12,743 nt of DNA from Acidimicrobiia bacterium. GTDB lineage: Bacteria > Actinomycetota > Acidimicrobiia > IMCC26256 > JACDBD01. The stretch lies in NCBI GenBank assembly GCA_031177445.1, contig JAPSGP010000047.1, forward strand, positions 1 through 12,743. The letters run 5' to 3'. The notes beneath the pieces are model-generated. The model saw only the letters and a program-made list of their open reading frames with translations, ran no database searches and had not been told where the DNA came from. This document shows positions 1-6,014 of the stretch, in pieces. The translations under genes were made by a program, and so were the position numbers. The first letter of the stretch is position 1, and each line of letters starts with the position of its first letter.

Positions 1-2
1 GG

Positions 3-584
3 CCGACGCGGTTGCCGCCGTGGGATGTGCTCCATCTCCTGGCTCATCTCTACCGAGATCTCGAGCGCGTACCCCTGGCCTTGCAAGAGCCCCAGCCGGC
101 GACGAGCGCTGACACAGATGCGGTGACCTACTGGCACTACGACCGAACGGAGAACGCATCGCGAACGCAGGCGCGGGCCGATCTCATCGTCCAGAAGTAC
201 GGGAGTGGCGCCGCCTTGGTTCGCGCCTTTGACGCCGTGCAGCGGCACGCCAGCTCGTTGCTCGACGACACGGATCCCGGCATCGTCGTCCGCACGTGGG
301 AGCCCGTCATGCGCATCGACGACTTCGCGGCGACGCGCATCGTCGAGGTCACGATCCACGGCCTCGATCTCACCGACGCTCTCGGGCAACGGCTCGAGAT
401 GGACGACGACGCCATGGAGCTCACCAGTGCGGTGCTCTTCGAGCTCTTGGCGGCGCCGCTGCCCTCGGAACTGAACTGGGACAGGACCACATGGATCGAG
501 AAGAGCTCCGGCCGCATCCCGCTCACACCTGCAGAGCGCATTGCGCTCGGACGACAGGCCGACGTGTTTCCGCTCCTGGCCTGA
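3..584 (+). CDS. Mycothiol-dependent maleylpyruvate isomerase (MDMPI) family protein, 5' truncated by window edge
   Basis: The reading frame is open from the first bases, where it encodes PTRLPPWDVLHLLAHL. This resembles the N-terminal helix of the DinB/MDMPI superfamily (a 'W-x-V-x-D-L-L-A-H-L' pattern whose His is a metal ligand). The in-frame TTG at 12 therefore lies inside the domain, and the true start is upstream of the window. Further on, residues like 'ATRIVEVTIHGLDLTDALG' match the family's conserved second half, with an H-x-x-D-L-x-D-A-L-G signature. MDMPI-fold enzymes use mycothiol, the actinobacterial low-molecular-weight thiol, in isomerisation or thiol-transfer reactions, but most family members have no proven substrate, so a specific reaction is not claimed. 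The gene ends 18 bp before the convergent Clp-N gene. Family assignment is fairly sure; the exact enzyme is unknown. Confidence 0.7.
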   Translation, partial: PTRLPPWDVLHLLAHLYRDLERVPLALQEPQPATSADTDAVTYWHYDRTENASRTQARADLIVQKYGSGAALVRAFDAVQRHASSLLDDTDPGIVVRTWEPVMRIDDFAATRIVEVTIHGLDLTDALGQRLEMDDDAMELTSAVLFELLAAPLPSELNWDRTTWIEKSSGRIPLTPAERIALGRQADVFPLLA

Positions 585-602
585 TTGGCGCACCCGCGTT
601 TC

Positions 603-1199
603 TCAGGAGAGTTCGGCCTGGGCTGCGGTGGTGACGACGGCGAGCTTGATTCCGCGGCGCTCGAGGATCTGACAGGCCACCCCGTTCCCTTCTTCGACGA
701 TCCCGAGCAGGAGGTGGGTGGGCGTCGCGGGGGCAGGTGCCGCGTGTCGGGTCGCGAGCTCGAGCACCTTCTTCAGGCGCGGAGCCATGCCGAGCCATCC
801 ACCTGCGAGCGCGCTTTCACATGGTGCACCGACGCTGCAGTTGGGCCACCAACGCGGTGGACTCAGACGCCGGCGCGGTAGCGCTCTCGTTGCGGCGTAG
901 GCGACCGCCTCCGATCCGAAGGTCGCCTCGGCTCGGCGGCGCACCTCTCCCAGATCGATGCCGATCGTCGCGAGCAACTGCTCGCGTGGACGACCCCGGC
1001 CGATGACATCCACGACGGCAGACCGAACCGCGTCCGGTGTGCAGTCGAGCTTGGCAAGCAGTCGAGCCGGAAATGAATCGGTGAGCGTCAACCCGATCAG
1101 CAGATGCTCCGTGCCGAGGTAGTTGTGGTGGAAGCGGACCGTCTCGCGCTGTGCGAGCTCGAGCGCGTGCCGCGCCGACGGATCCAGTCTTTCGAACAC
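603..1199 (-). CDS. Double Clp-N-domain protein (ClpC-like N domain, no ATPase)
   Basis: This 198-aa protein has two Clp N-terminal repeats. The first (about residues 5-75) contains 'HHNYLGTEHLLIGL'. The second (about 135-185) contains 'PTHLLLGIVEEGNGVACQIL', both typical of the N domain of ClpC/ClpA that binds adaptors and substrates. No Walker A/B ATPase module follows, so this is a stand-alone N-domain protein; a substrate-binding or adaptor-like role is inference. The middle (residues 108-132, Arg/Trp/Pro rich) is poorly conserved linker, and I see no frameshift there. The start is GTG at 1199, preceded by an AGAGG ribosome site about 7 nt upstream that lies in the end of the HTH gene; only 3 nt separate the two genes, so they form one operon. 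It converges on the MDMPI-like gene. Confidence 0.75.
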   Translation of the reverse strand: MFERLDPSARHALELAQRETVRFHHNYLGTEHLLIGLTLTDSFPARLLAKLDCTPDAVRSAVVDVIGRGRPREQLLATIGIDLGEVRRRAEATFGSEAVAYAATRALPRRRLSPPRWWPNCSVGAPCESALAGGWLGMAPRLKKVLELATRHAAPAPATPTHLLLGIVEEGNGVACQILERRGIKLAVVTTAAQAELS

Positions 1200-1202
1200 G
1201 AG

Positions 1203-1421
1203 CTACCTCTGCCCTCGTCGGCGAGTGGTCCGGTGCTTCTTGTGGACTGACTGGCGCGTGACGCCGAGCTCGTCGGCGATCGCCTGCCAGGACCAGCCGC
1301 ACGCCCGGGCGTTCTCGACGTGGAGCACCTCGAGCTCCTCCACGAGGGTTCGTAGCGTGGCGACTGCCGCCAGGCCAACACTCGGATCCCGGCTGTCGAC
1401 CGCATCCGCCAGCACTGTCAT
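1203..1421 (-). CDS. Small helix-turn-helix DNA-binding protein paired with Clp-N gene
   Basis: This is a 72-aa protein from ATG at 1421; an in-frame GTG at 1430 would add MKR. The C-terminal half carries a sigma-70 region-4-like/HTH motif, 'GWSWQAIADELGVTRQSVHKKH', with a basic tail RTTRRRGQR. The N-terminal half (VGLAAVATLRTLVEELEVLHVENARA) is a leucine-rich helix, probably for dimerisation. It sits directly upstream of the double Clp-N gene (3-nt gap), a pairing I recall from other actinobacteria. Two palindromes lie across the promoter just upstream (1435-1478), which suggests that this protein represses its own operon; that is inference. The ATG is preferred because family members, as I recall them, begin at MTVLADAVDS-like sequence. 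If transcription begins near 1431 the leader is only about 10 nt, and the GTG at 1430 could be a leaderless start. Confidence 0.72.
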   Translation of the reverse strand: MTVLADAVDSRDPSVGLAAVATLRTLVEELEVLHVENARACGWSWQAIADELGVTRQSVHKKHRTTRRRGQR

Positions 1422-1434
1422 CCGTTTCACGCCT

Positions 1435-1478
1435 GTCAGCGTAGGCTGACAAGCCCCGAGCTGTCAACCCAGGCTGAC
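1435..1478. promoter_or_regulatory. Twin palindromic operator of the HTH/Clp-N operon
   Basis: Two related 16-bp inverted repeats lie 28 bp apart. On the plus strand, 1435-1450 is GTCAGC-GTAG-GCTGAC (arms perfect). 1463-1478 is GTCAAC-CCAG-GCTGAC (one arm mismatch). The proximal site covers the -10 and the distal site covers the -35. The likely ligand is the HTH protein encoded just downstream, by position only. Confidence 0.6.
1438..1467 (-). promoter_or_regulatory. Promoter of the HTH/Clp-N operon
   Basis: Read on the minus strand there is a perfect -35 TTGACA (1467-1462), an 18-bp spacer and TACGCT as -10 (1443-1438). The predicted transcription start is near 1431, giving a very short or absent leader before the HTH gene. 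Both boxes lie inside the twin palindromes, so a protein bound there would block RNA polymerase. Confidence 0.6.
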
Positions 1479-1520
1479 GCGCAGCCATGTGGCCGGGGGT
1501 CGCGATTGGAAGTGATCCGA

Positions 1521-2897
1521 CTACGCCGCGCAGCAGGAGAGCCGCGCGACGTCCGTGGTGAACGACTGGGCGGCCAGTCGGAGGGCCTCGCTCATCGTCA
1601 GATACGGGGCCCATGCCTCGGCGAGGTCCTTCACGGTGAGCCCGAACTTGATGGCGTACACGCCGGCCAGGATGATGTCGCCGGCACCAGCGGCGAGCGC
1701 GTGAACACCGAGGATCTTGCCCGTCGCCCGATCGGCAACGAGCTTGATCGCCCCGCGCGTGTCGTGATCGACGAGCGCCCGCGGGACGTGCTCGAGCGCG
1801 AGCACTCGACAGTCGCAGATGAAGCCCGCGGCGAGCGCCTCGGCTTCGGTCATGCCCGCACTGGCCAGTGCCGGGCTCGTGAACAGCACGCTCGGCAGGC
1901 CGCGGTAGTCGACTTCGCCCTGCGCGCCCGTCAATGCATTGTCGGCTGCGACTCGTCCTTGGGCCGCGGCGACGTAGACGTGTTGATGCCCCGCAGTGAC
2001 GTCGCCTGCGGCGAAGATCCTCGGATTCGACGTCCGTTGCTCGCCGTCGACGACCACGAAGTCCCGTTCGTCTCGCTTCACACCTGCTGCGTCGAGATCG
2101 AGGTCGTCCGTCTGGGCAACGCGACCGGTCGCCACCAAGATTGCGTCGGTTGCCACCTGCTCGCCACTGTCGGTCACGACAATCTTCGCCTTGCTGCCGG
2201 TCCGGACCGCGACTGCGCGCTCGGCAACGACGTTGATCCCTTCGTCGCGAAGCACGGCTTCCAATCGAGCCACGAGCTCGGGCTCGGCCCGTGGGGCGAT
2301 GCGACCGACGATCGTGACGTGCACACCGAGCCGGCTCCAGAGCTGGCCCTGTTCGAGTCCGACGAATCCGCCTCCGATCACGACCATGCGTTCCGGAAGG
2401 CGCGTCTGTTCCATCGCGGTAGTCGAAGTCAGATGGCCGGCATCCGGTAGGCCGGGAAGCGGTGGCACTGCCGGCCGTGCTCCGGTCGCAATGACATAGG
2501 CACCGCCGTGCAGCGACCGGTCGTCGACCATCAGCGTGTCGGCGTCTGCGAAGCGAGCCTCGCCCGCGAGGATGTCGAAGCCGTAGCTGCTGGCGAGGTC
2601 GAGGTACTTGGTTCGGCGCAGCCCGTCGATGAGCTCGTCCTTCTGGCTGATCAGTGCAGGAAGGTCGATCGCTTCGCCCCTCGTCGCGACCCCGGAGAAC
2701 CGGTGGGCGCGGGCCTGGTGGTATGCACCCGCCGCCGCCAACAGCGTCTTCGACGGGACACAGCCGACGTTGACGCAGGTCCCGCCGACGATGTCGCGCT
2801 CGACCATGGCAACCGACGCTCCCAGGCGGCGGGCGCGGATGGCGGCGGCGAACGCGGCCCCGCCCGAACCGACGATCACCAAGTCGTGGCTCAGCAC
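1521..2897 (-). CDS. merA: Mercuric reductase MerA
   Basis: This NADPH/FAD-dependent disulfide oxidoreductase reduces cytoplasmic Hg(II) to volatile Hg(0). From GTG at 2897 the protein is 458 aa. It shows the N-terminal FAD-binding VGSGGAAFAA (9-18), the redox-active pair in GGTCVNVGCVPSK (C41, C46), an NADPH-binding VVIGGGFVGLE, the second FAD motif 'IFAAGDVT', and the C-terminal dimer domain. It ends in LSCCAA; this vicinal cysteine pair (C455-C456) delivers Hg(II) to the active site and separates MerA from lipoamide dehydrogenase. The N-terminal MerP-like HMA domain of many MerA proteins is absent. The frame is open up to 3122, but that extension is low-complexity sequence antiparallel to nothing conserved and overlaps the membrane-protein gene. 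The GTG overlaps the upstream stop codon by 7 nt, which implies translational coupling. The mer arm is driven by the MerR-type promoter at 3377-3408. Confidence 0.95.
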   Translation of the reverse strand: MLSHDLVIVGSGGAAFAAAIRARRLGASVAMVERDIVGGTCVNVGCVPSKTLLAAAGAYHQARAHRFSGVATRGEAIDLPALISQKDELIDGLRRTKYLDLASSYGFDILAGEARFADADTLMVDDRSLHGGAYVIATGARPAVPPLPGLPDAGHLTSTTAMEQTRLPERMVVIGGGFVGLEQGQLWSRLGVHVTIVGRIAPRAEPELVARLEAVLRDEGINVVAERAVAVRTGSKAKIVVTDSGEQVATDAILVATGRVAQTDDLDLDAAGVKRDERDFVVVDGEQRTSNPRIFAAGDVTAGHQHVYVAAAQGRVAADNALTGAQGEVDYRGLPSVLFTSPALASAGMTEAEALAAGFICDCRVLALEHVPRALVDHDTRGAIKLVADRATGKILGVHALAAGAGDIILAGVYAIKFGLTVKDLAEAWAPYLTMSEALRLAAQSFTTDVARLSCCAA

Positions 2898-3349
2898 TGC
2901 GGCTGGGGCCGATCCGTGCCGTGGCCGGACCGCGCTTCGGCGACGTCGACCGGGTGGAAGATCGGGCACCCGATCTGGTCGTCCCGGCCCCACAACCAGT
3001 TCGAGATCGCGAAGAGCTCGCAACCGCCGTACCCACGCAGCGCCGCGAGCAGCATCGACGTGCCGTTGAAAAGCAGGGCCGCCACCGGCACGAGGACGAA
3101 CTGAGCCACCGCGAGGGCGCAAACGATGCAGTGTCCGTCTGGTCCGGTGAGACGCAAAGACTCAGCCGCACGGCCGCGGATCGCCACGAAGATGGACACC
3201 GCGAGTGGGAATGCGACCAGGCCCAGCAGCGCGTCGAGCGCATCGATTCCGATGACGACGGCGCCGATCACCATTCCCGCGCCGACGAGGAACCGGGCGG
3301 CGGCGCCCCACGGCCCGATCTTGCGTTCGGCGGTCCGTGTGCTCGTCAT
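2891..3349 (-). CDS. Small cysteine-containing membrane protein of the mer operon (candidate Hg transport/handling)
   Basis: This is a 152-aa protein from ATG 3349, chosen because a strong AGGAGGAG ribosome site lies just upstream; the frame continues to 3478 but that part overlaps the mer promoter. It has three hydrophobic segments (about 16-35, 39-57, 79-101), then a short polar tail. Five cysteines stand out: C74 and C77 in HCIVC just before the third segment, C110 in GYGGCELF, C128 in DDQIGCPIF, and C152 as the last residue. It is first in the merA transcript and overlaps the merA start. It does not resemble MerT (no CC pair in the first helix), MerP, MerC or MerF as I know them. I recall similar unnamed membrane proteins beside actinobacterial merA (possibly DUF6410), but that name is not verified. 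A role in Hg(II) uptake or delivery to MerA is inference from position and cysteines. Confidence 0.7.
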   Translation of the reverse strand: MTSTRTAERKIGPWGAAARFLVGAGMVIGAVVIGIDALDALLGLVAFPLAVSIFVAIRGRAAESLRLTGPDGHCIVCALAVAQFVLVPVAALLFNGTSMLLAALRGYGGCELFAISNWLWGRDDQIGCPIFHPVDVAEARSGHGTDRPQPQC

Positions 3350-3376
3350 GATCTCCTCCTTCGTCGGGCTCCGCCG

Positions 3377-3408
3377 ACGGTAAGCCTTCCAGCGTGCTGT
3401 AAGGTCAA
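3377..3408 (-). promoter_or_regulatory. MerR operator/promoter PmerA (divergent with merR)
   Basis: On the minus strand TTGACC (-35, 3408-3403) and TACCGT (-10, 3382-3377) are separated by 20 bp. This over-long spacer is typical of MerR-activated promoters, where the regulator untwists DNA to align the boxes. The spacer region holds a near-perfect dyad, CCTTACAGCACGCTGGAAGG on the minus strand (3404-3385, a single mismatched pair). Transcription would start about 20 nt before the membrane-protein ATG. The site also abuts merR on the other strand, so it probably sets merR autoregulation. Confidence 0.85.
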
Positions 3409-3434
3409 GGCCCGAGAGTCGTGACGGAGGACAC

Positions 3435-3833
3435 GTGCGCATCGGCGAGCTGGCGGAGCGCACCGGCCTGTCGACCAAGGCCCTGCGCTACTACGAGAGC
3501 ATCGGGGTGCTCCCCGAACCTGCCCGTACGCGATCGGGCTACCGGGAGTACTCAACCGAGGTGGAGGACGTGGTCCGCTTCGTGCGCTCGGCCCAGGCCG
3601 TCGGCCTCACCCTGGGCGAGATCCGGGAGATCGTCGCGTACCGCTACCGCGGCGAGGTGCCGTGCGCGCATGTCGTCGACCTCATCCGTCGGCGCGCCAC
3701 CGCGATCGACGAGCAGATCGCCGCCCTCGAGCAGACACGCACCGAGCTCCGCCGCCTCGAGCGCCGCGCTCGCAGCCTGCGTCCCGAGGACTGCGCGCCG
3801 ACACTCGTCTGCCACGTCATCCCGCGCCGCTGA
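3435..3833 (+). CDS. merR: Mercury-responsive MerR-family transcriptional regulator
   Basis: This 132-aa protein has an N-terminal MerR winged helix (MRIGELAERTGLSTKALRYY, residues 1-20; then GYREYS) and a long dimerisation helix (about 77-115). Candidate metal ligands are C77 (VPCAHV) from one subunit and C120 plus C126 (PEDCAPTLVCHVI) in the C-terminal loop of the other. Classical Hg MerR uses C82, C117 and C126 (Tn21 numbering). Here the second cysteine has moved into the loop and the C-C gap is 5 rather than 8 residues, so the binding geometry may differ. The identity as the Hg regulator rests on context: it is flanked by merA and merB, and both carry matching MerR operators. The start is GTG 3435, with GGAGG at 3426-3430. 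Confidence 0.88.
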   Translation: MRIGELAERTGLSTKALRYYESIGVLPEPARTRSGYREYSTEVEDVVRFVRSAQAVGLTLGEIREIVAYRYRGEVPCAHVVDLIRRRATAIDEQIAALEQTRTELRRLERRARSLRPEDCAPTLVCHVIPRR

Positions 3834-3855
3834 GGCTGCACGACCGCGTACCGGC

Positions 3856-3887
3856 TTGACCTTCCAGTGGGGAGCAAGGTCTACCGT
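3856..3887 (+). promoter_or_regulatory. Second MerR operator/promoter, PmerB
   Basis: TTGACC (3856-3861), a 20-bp spacer and TACCGT (3882-3887) repeat the layout of PmerA on the opposite strand. The two sites share CTTGACCTT, then AAGG, then TACCGT at identical spacing. Here the outer dyad is GACCTT (3858-3863) and AAGGTC (3876-3881); the inner bases are less symmetric than in PmerA. Transcription should begin near 3893-3894, at the merB start codon. Confidence 0.8.
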
Positions 3888-3893
3888 GCGGTG

Positions 3894-4493
3894 GTGGCGT
3901 CGCCCGCGGATCCCGACACGCTCTCGCGGATCGCGTTCGAGGCGATCTGGGCGGGCGCGCCGCTGTCCTTGCGGGGAGCGCGAGCGCGAACTGGTTGGGC
4001 TCGGCGTCGGCTCCAGGCGGCAGTCGATCAGCTGCTCGGTGCTGGCCGCCTCGAATTGGACGAGTCAAGCATCGTCGGCGCCCACGGAGTGACGCTGCGA
4101 TCGACCGCGCACCGCATCCGTCACGACGGTGTCGACACCCATACTTGGTGTGCCTTCGACGCGGTGGGCATTCCGGTCGCGCTCGCCATCGATGCGGTCG
4201 TCGCCACCAACTGCCCGACCTGTGGCAGTGGGCTCGAGATCGCCATCCGGGCGGGCGTCCCCGACGACCGACCGTTCGTGACCTGGATGCCCTTCGGACC
4301 GTGCGAGAACGTCATAAGGGACTTCTATGCGGACGCCAATCTCTTCTGTTCGAAGGAGCACGTCGATGACTGGCGAGCGGCGGCCGGCACTCCAGATGGC
4401 GCTGCCTTGACGCTGCCCGAGATCGCGGCGCAAGGTCGACGAGTCTGGTCCGATGTGGCAGGCGCAGCCGAACCGACAGGAGGCGTCGCATGA
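3894..4493 (+). CDS. merB: Organomercurial (alkylmercury) lyase MerB
   Basis: MerB protonolyses the C-Hg bond of organomercurials and releases Hg(II) for MerA. With GTG 3894 as start it is 199 aa. The N-terminal part (about 10-55) is a winged-helix-like fold, followed by the MerB core. The catalytic residues are visible: HTWCAFD gives C86 and D89 (C96 and D99 in the R831b enzyme), NCPTCG gives C107 (structural C117), and NLFCSKEHVDDW gives C152 (C159). The frame is open from GTG 3867, but that codon lies between the -35 and -10 boxes of PmerB, so it cannot be the start of transcripts from this promoter. GTG 3891 or 3894 coincides with the expected +1, which suggests a leaderless message. Read-through from merR is also possible (60-bp gap). 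The stop overlaps the next ATG. Confidence 0.9.
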   Translation: MASPADPDTLSRIAFEAIWAGAPLSLRGARARTGWARRRLQAAVDQLLGAGRLELDESSIVGAHGVTLRSTAHRIRHDGVDTHTWCAFDAVGIPVALAIDAVVATNCPTCGSGLEIAIRAGVPDDRPFVTWMPFGPCENVIRDFYADANLFCSKEHVDDWRAAAGTPDGAALTLPEIAAQGRRVWSDVAGAAEPTGGVA

Positions 4494-5980
4494 CCGATAC
4501 CGCGGCGTTCGCTCAGTCTGTTGCCGAGCGCATTCGGAGCGGGCTGCAGACCGGCGACTTCACCGCGCTGCGTCCGCTGCTGGCCGAGGACGCCACGTGG
4601 GCCAGCTGCGTCGGCAGTGCGCAGATCGTCGACTGGATGCAACGCGCCGTAGCCGATGGTGTCGAGGGCGCGCTCACCGACGTCGCCGCGCACGAGGACC
4701 GCGTAGTGGTCGGTCTCGAATTGACCTGGCCGGCGACCAGCGGCCGAGAGCCCACCTCGCGGAGCTATTTCCAGGTGCTCTTCGTGCGTGACGGCAAGAT
4801 CGTCGAGCTCCTGGACGTCTCCACCCGCGAGGCGGCGCTCGCCGCGGTGCCCACTGCGGCGCCGGCGCCGGCCGCCGAACGCCGGAGCGACATCGATCGG
4901 ATGGCGACCGTGCTGCCGGTTCGGGATCTGGAGACCGCGCTGGCGCACTACCGCGCGCTGGGCTTCGAGGTTCGGGCGTACGAGGGGGGCGACTACGGAT
5001 ACGCGCAACGCGGAGCTGCGAACTTCCACTTCAGCGTCGTGGCGGACCTCGATCCGAGGAGCAACGTCGGCGCCGTCTATCTCTATGTCGACGACGCCGA
5101 TGCACTGTTCGCGGAGTGGAGGGGTGCAGGTGTTACCGGCCAGTTCTTCGAGCCGACCGACGCCGAGTACGGGTTACTTGAGGGCGCGCACATCGACCGG
5201 GACGGCAACCTCATTCGCTTCGGATCACCGCTCGAGGGTCCGGAAGTCCTCCTCGGCACTGAAGACCCGCTCGCGGTGGCAGCGGTGGACGCCGTTCACA
5301 GCGGCGACGTCGACGGGTTGCGCCAGCTGCTCGTCGAGCATTCCGAGCTCGCCAACGCGCGGCTCGGCAACCCGGGACCTGACGGTATGTCGCGCACGCT
5401 GCTCCACGTCGCAACCGACTGGCCCGGGCATTATCCGAACGGGCCGGCGATCGTGGCCGCCCTGGTCGATGCCGGCGCTGACGTCGACGGACGGTTCGCG
5501 GGCGGCCACAACGAGACGCCACTGCATTGGGCCGCGAGCAGTGACGACGTGGAAGTGCTCGACGCCCTGCTCGACGCCGGAGCGGACATCGAGGCGCGCG
5601 GTGCTGTGATTGGTGGCGGCACGGCGCTGGCCGACGCGACCGCGTTCGCGCAATGGAACGCGGCGCGGCGCCTGATCGAGCGAGGCGCGCAGAGCACGCT
5701 GTGGGAGGCAGCGGCACTCGGGCTGATGGACCGGATCGACTCGTTCTTCGAGGCCGACCCGCCGCCTTCACCGCAAGATGTGACGCACGCGTTCTGGTCC
5801 GCCTGCCACGGCGGGCAGCAGCAGGCTGCGGCGTACCTCCTCGAACGGGGCGCCGACATCAATTGGAGGGCGGATTGGGATGGCCAAACGCCATTGGACG
5901 CCGCGCGCCAGGAAGGCGCGACCAAGCTCGTGGCCTGGCTCCATCATCGAGGCGGCAAGGCCGCCGCTGAGCTCCCGTAG
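4490..5980 (+). CDS. SnoaL-like / VOC (bleomycin-resistance-like) / ankyrin-repeat fusion protein, coupled to merB
   Basis: This 496-aa protein has three modules. Residues 8-118 are a SnoaL/NTF2-like cone fold, including YFQVLFVRDGKIVELLDVS. A Pro/Ala linker (about 117-133) follows. Residues 136-246 are a vicinal-oxygen-chelate domain of the bleomycin-resistance type (VLPVRDLETALAHYRALGF; HIDRDGNLIRFGSP). Residues 258-488 are ankyrin repeats, with TLLHVATDWPGH, ETPLHWAASSDDVEVLDALL and later AAYLLERGADINW. The ankyrin part resembles stand-alone ankyrin proteins of actinobacteria that I recall. No signal peptide or membrane segment is seen, so it is cytoplasmic. ATGA overlap with merB (4490-4493) implies translational coupling and therefore induction with merB by MerR. 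The function is unknown; ligand sequestration or protein binding is possible. I see no cysteine-rich Hg site. Confidence 0.82.
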   Translation: MTDTAAFAQSVAERIRSGLQTGDFTALRPLLAEDATWASCVGSAQIVDWMQRAVADGVEGALTDVAAHEDRVVVGLELTWPATSGREPTSRSYFQVLFVRDGKIVELLDVSTREAALAAVPTAAPAPAAERRSDIDRMATVLPVRDLETALAHYRALGFEVRAYEGGDYGYAQRGAANFHFSVVADLDPRSNVGAVYLYVDDADALFAEWRGAGVTGQFFEPTDAEYGLLEGAHIDRDGNLIRFGSPLEGPEVLLGTEDPLAVAAVDAVHSGDVDGLRQLLVEHSELANARLGNPGPDGMSRTLLHVATDWPGHYPNGPAIVAALVDAGADVDGRFAGGHNETPLHWAASSDDVEVLDALLDAGADIEARGAVIGGGTALADATAFAQWNAARRLIERGAQSTLWEAAALGLMDRIDSFFEADPPPSPQDVTHAFWSACHGGQQQAAAYLLERGADINWRADWDGQTPLDAARQEGATKLVAWLHHRGGKAAAELP

Positions 5981-6014
5981 CTCGCGCCGCCGCTTCGTGG
6001 ACGATCTGCCGGGT

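Noticed and set aside
2898..3122. N-terminal extension of merA to 3122
   Set aside because: The 75 extra residues are low-complexity, contain no HMA or other domain, and overlap the membrane-protein gene in another frame; GTG 2897 gives the normal MerA core start.
817..3243. Very long minus-strand open frame (808 codons) across the merA region
   Set aside because: It is an Arg/Ser-rich out-of-frame reading of merA and the Clp-N operon; all recognisable domains lie in the other minus-strand frames, and long shadow frames are normal in GC-rich DNA.
3350..3478. Longer start for the mer membrane protein
   Set aside because: It would span the MerR promoter and part of merR; the ATG at 3349 has a strong ribosome site.
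3421..4092. Plus-strand open frame of 223 codons over merR and merB
   Set aside because: It is an Arg/Ser-rich shadow; both merR and merB are clear in other frames.
5951..5965. GGCGGC-AAG-GCCGCC hairpin near the end of the ankyrin fusion gene
   Set aside because: It lies inside the coding region, has no following U-tract, and such GC hairpins arise often in this composition, so no terminator is called.
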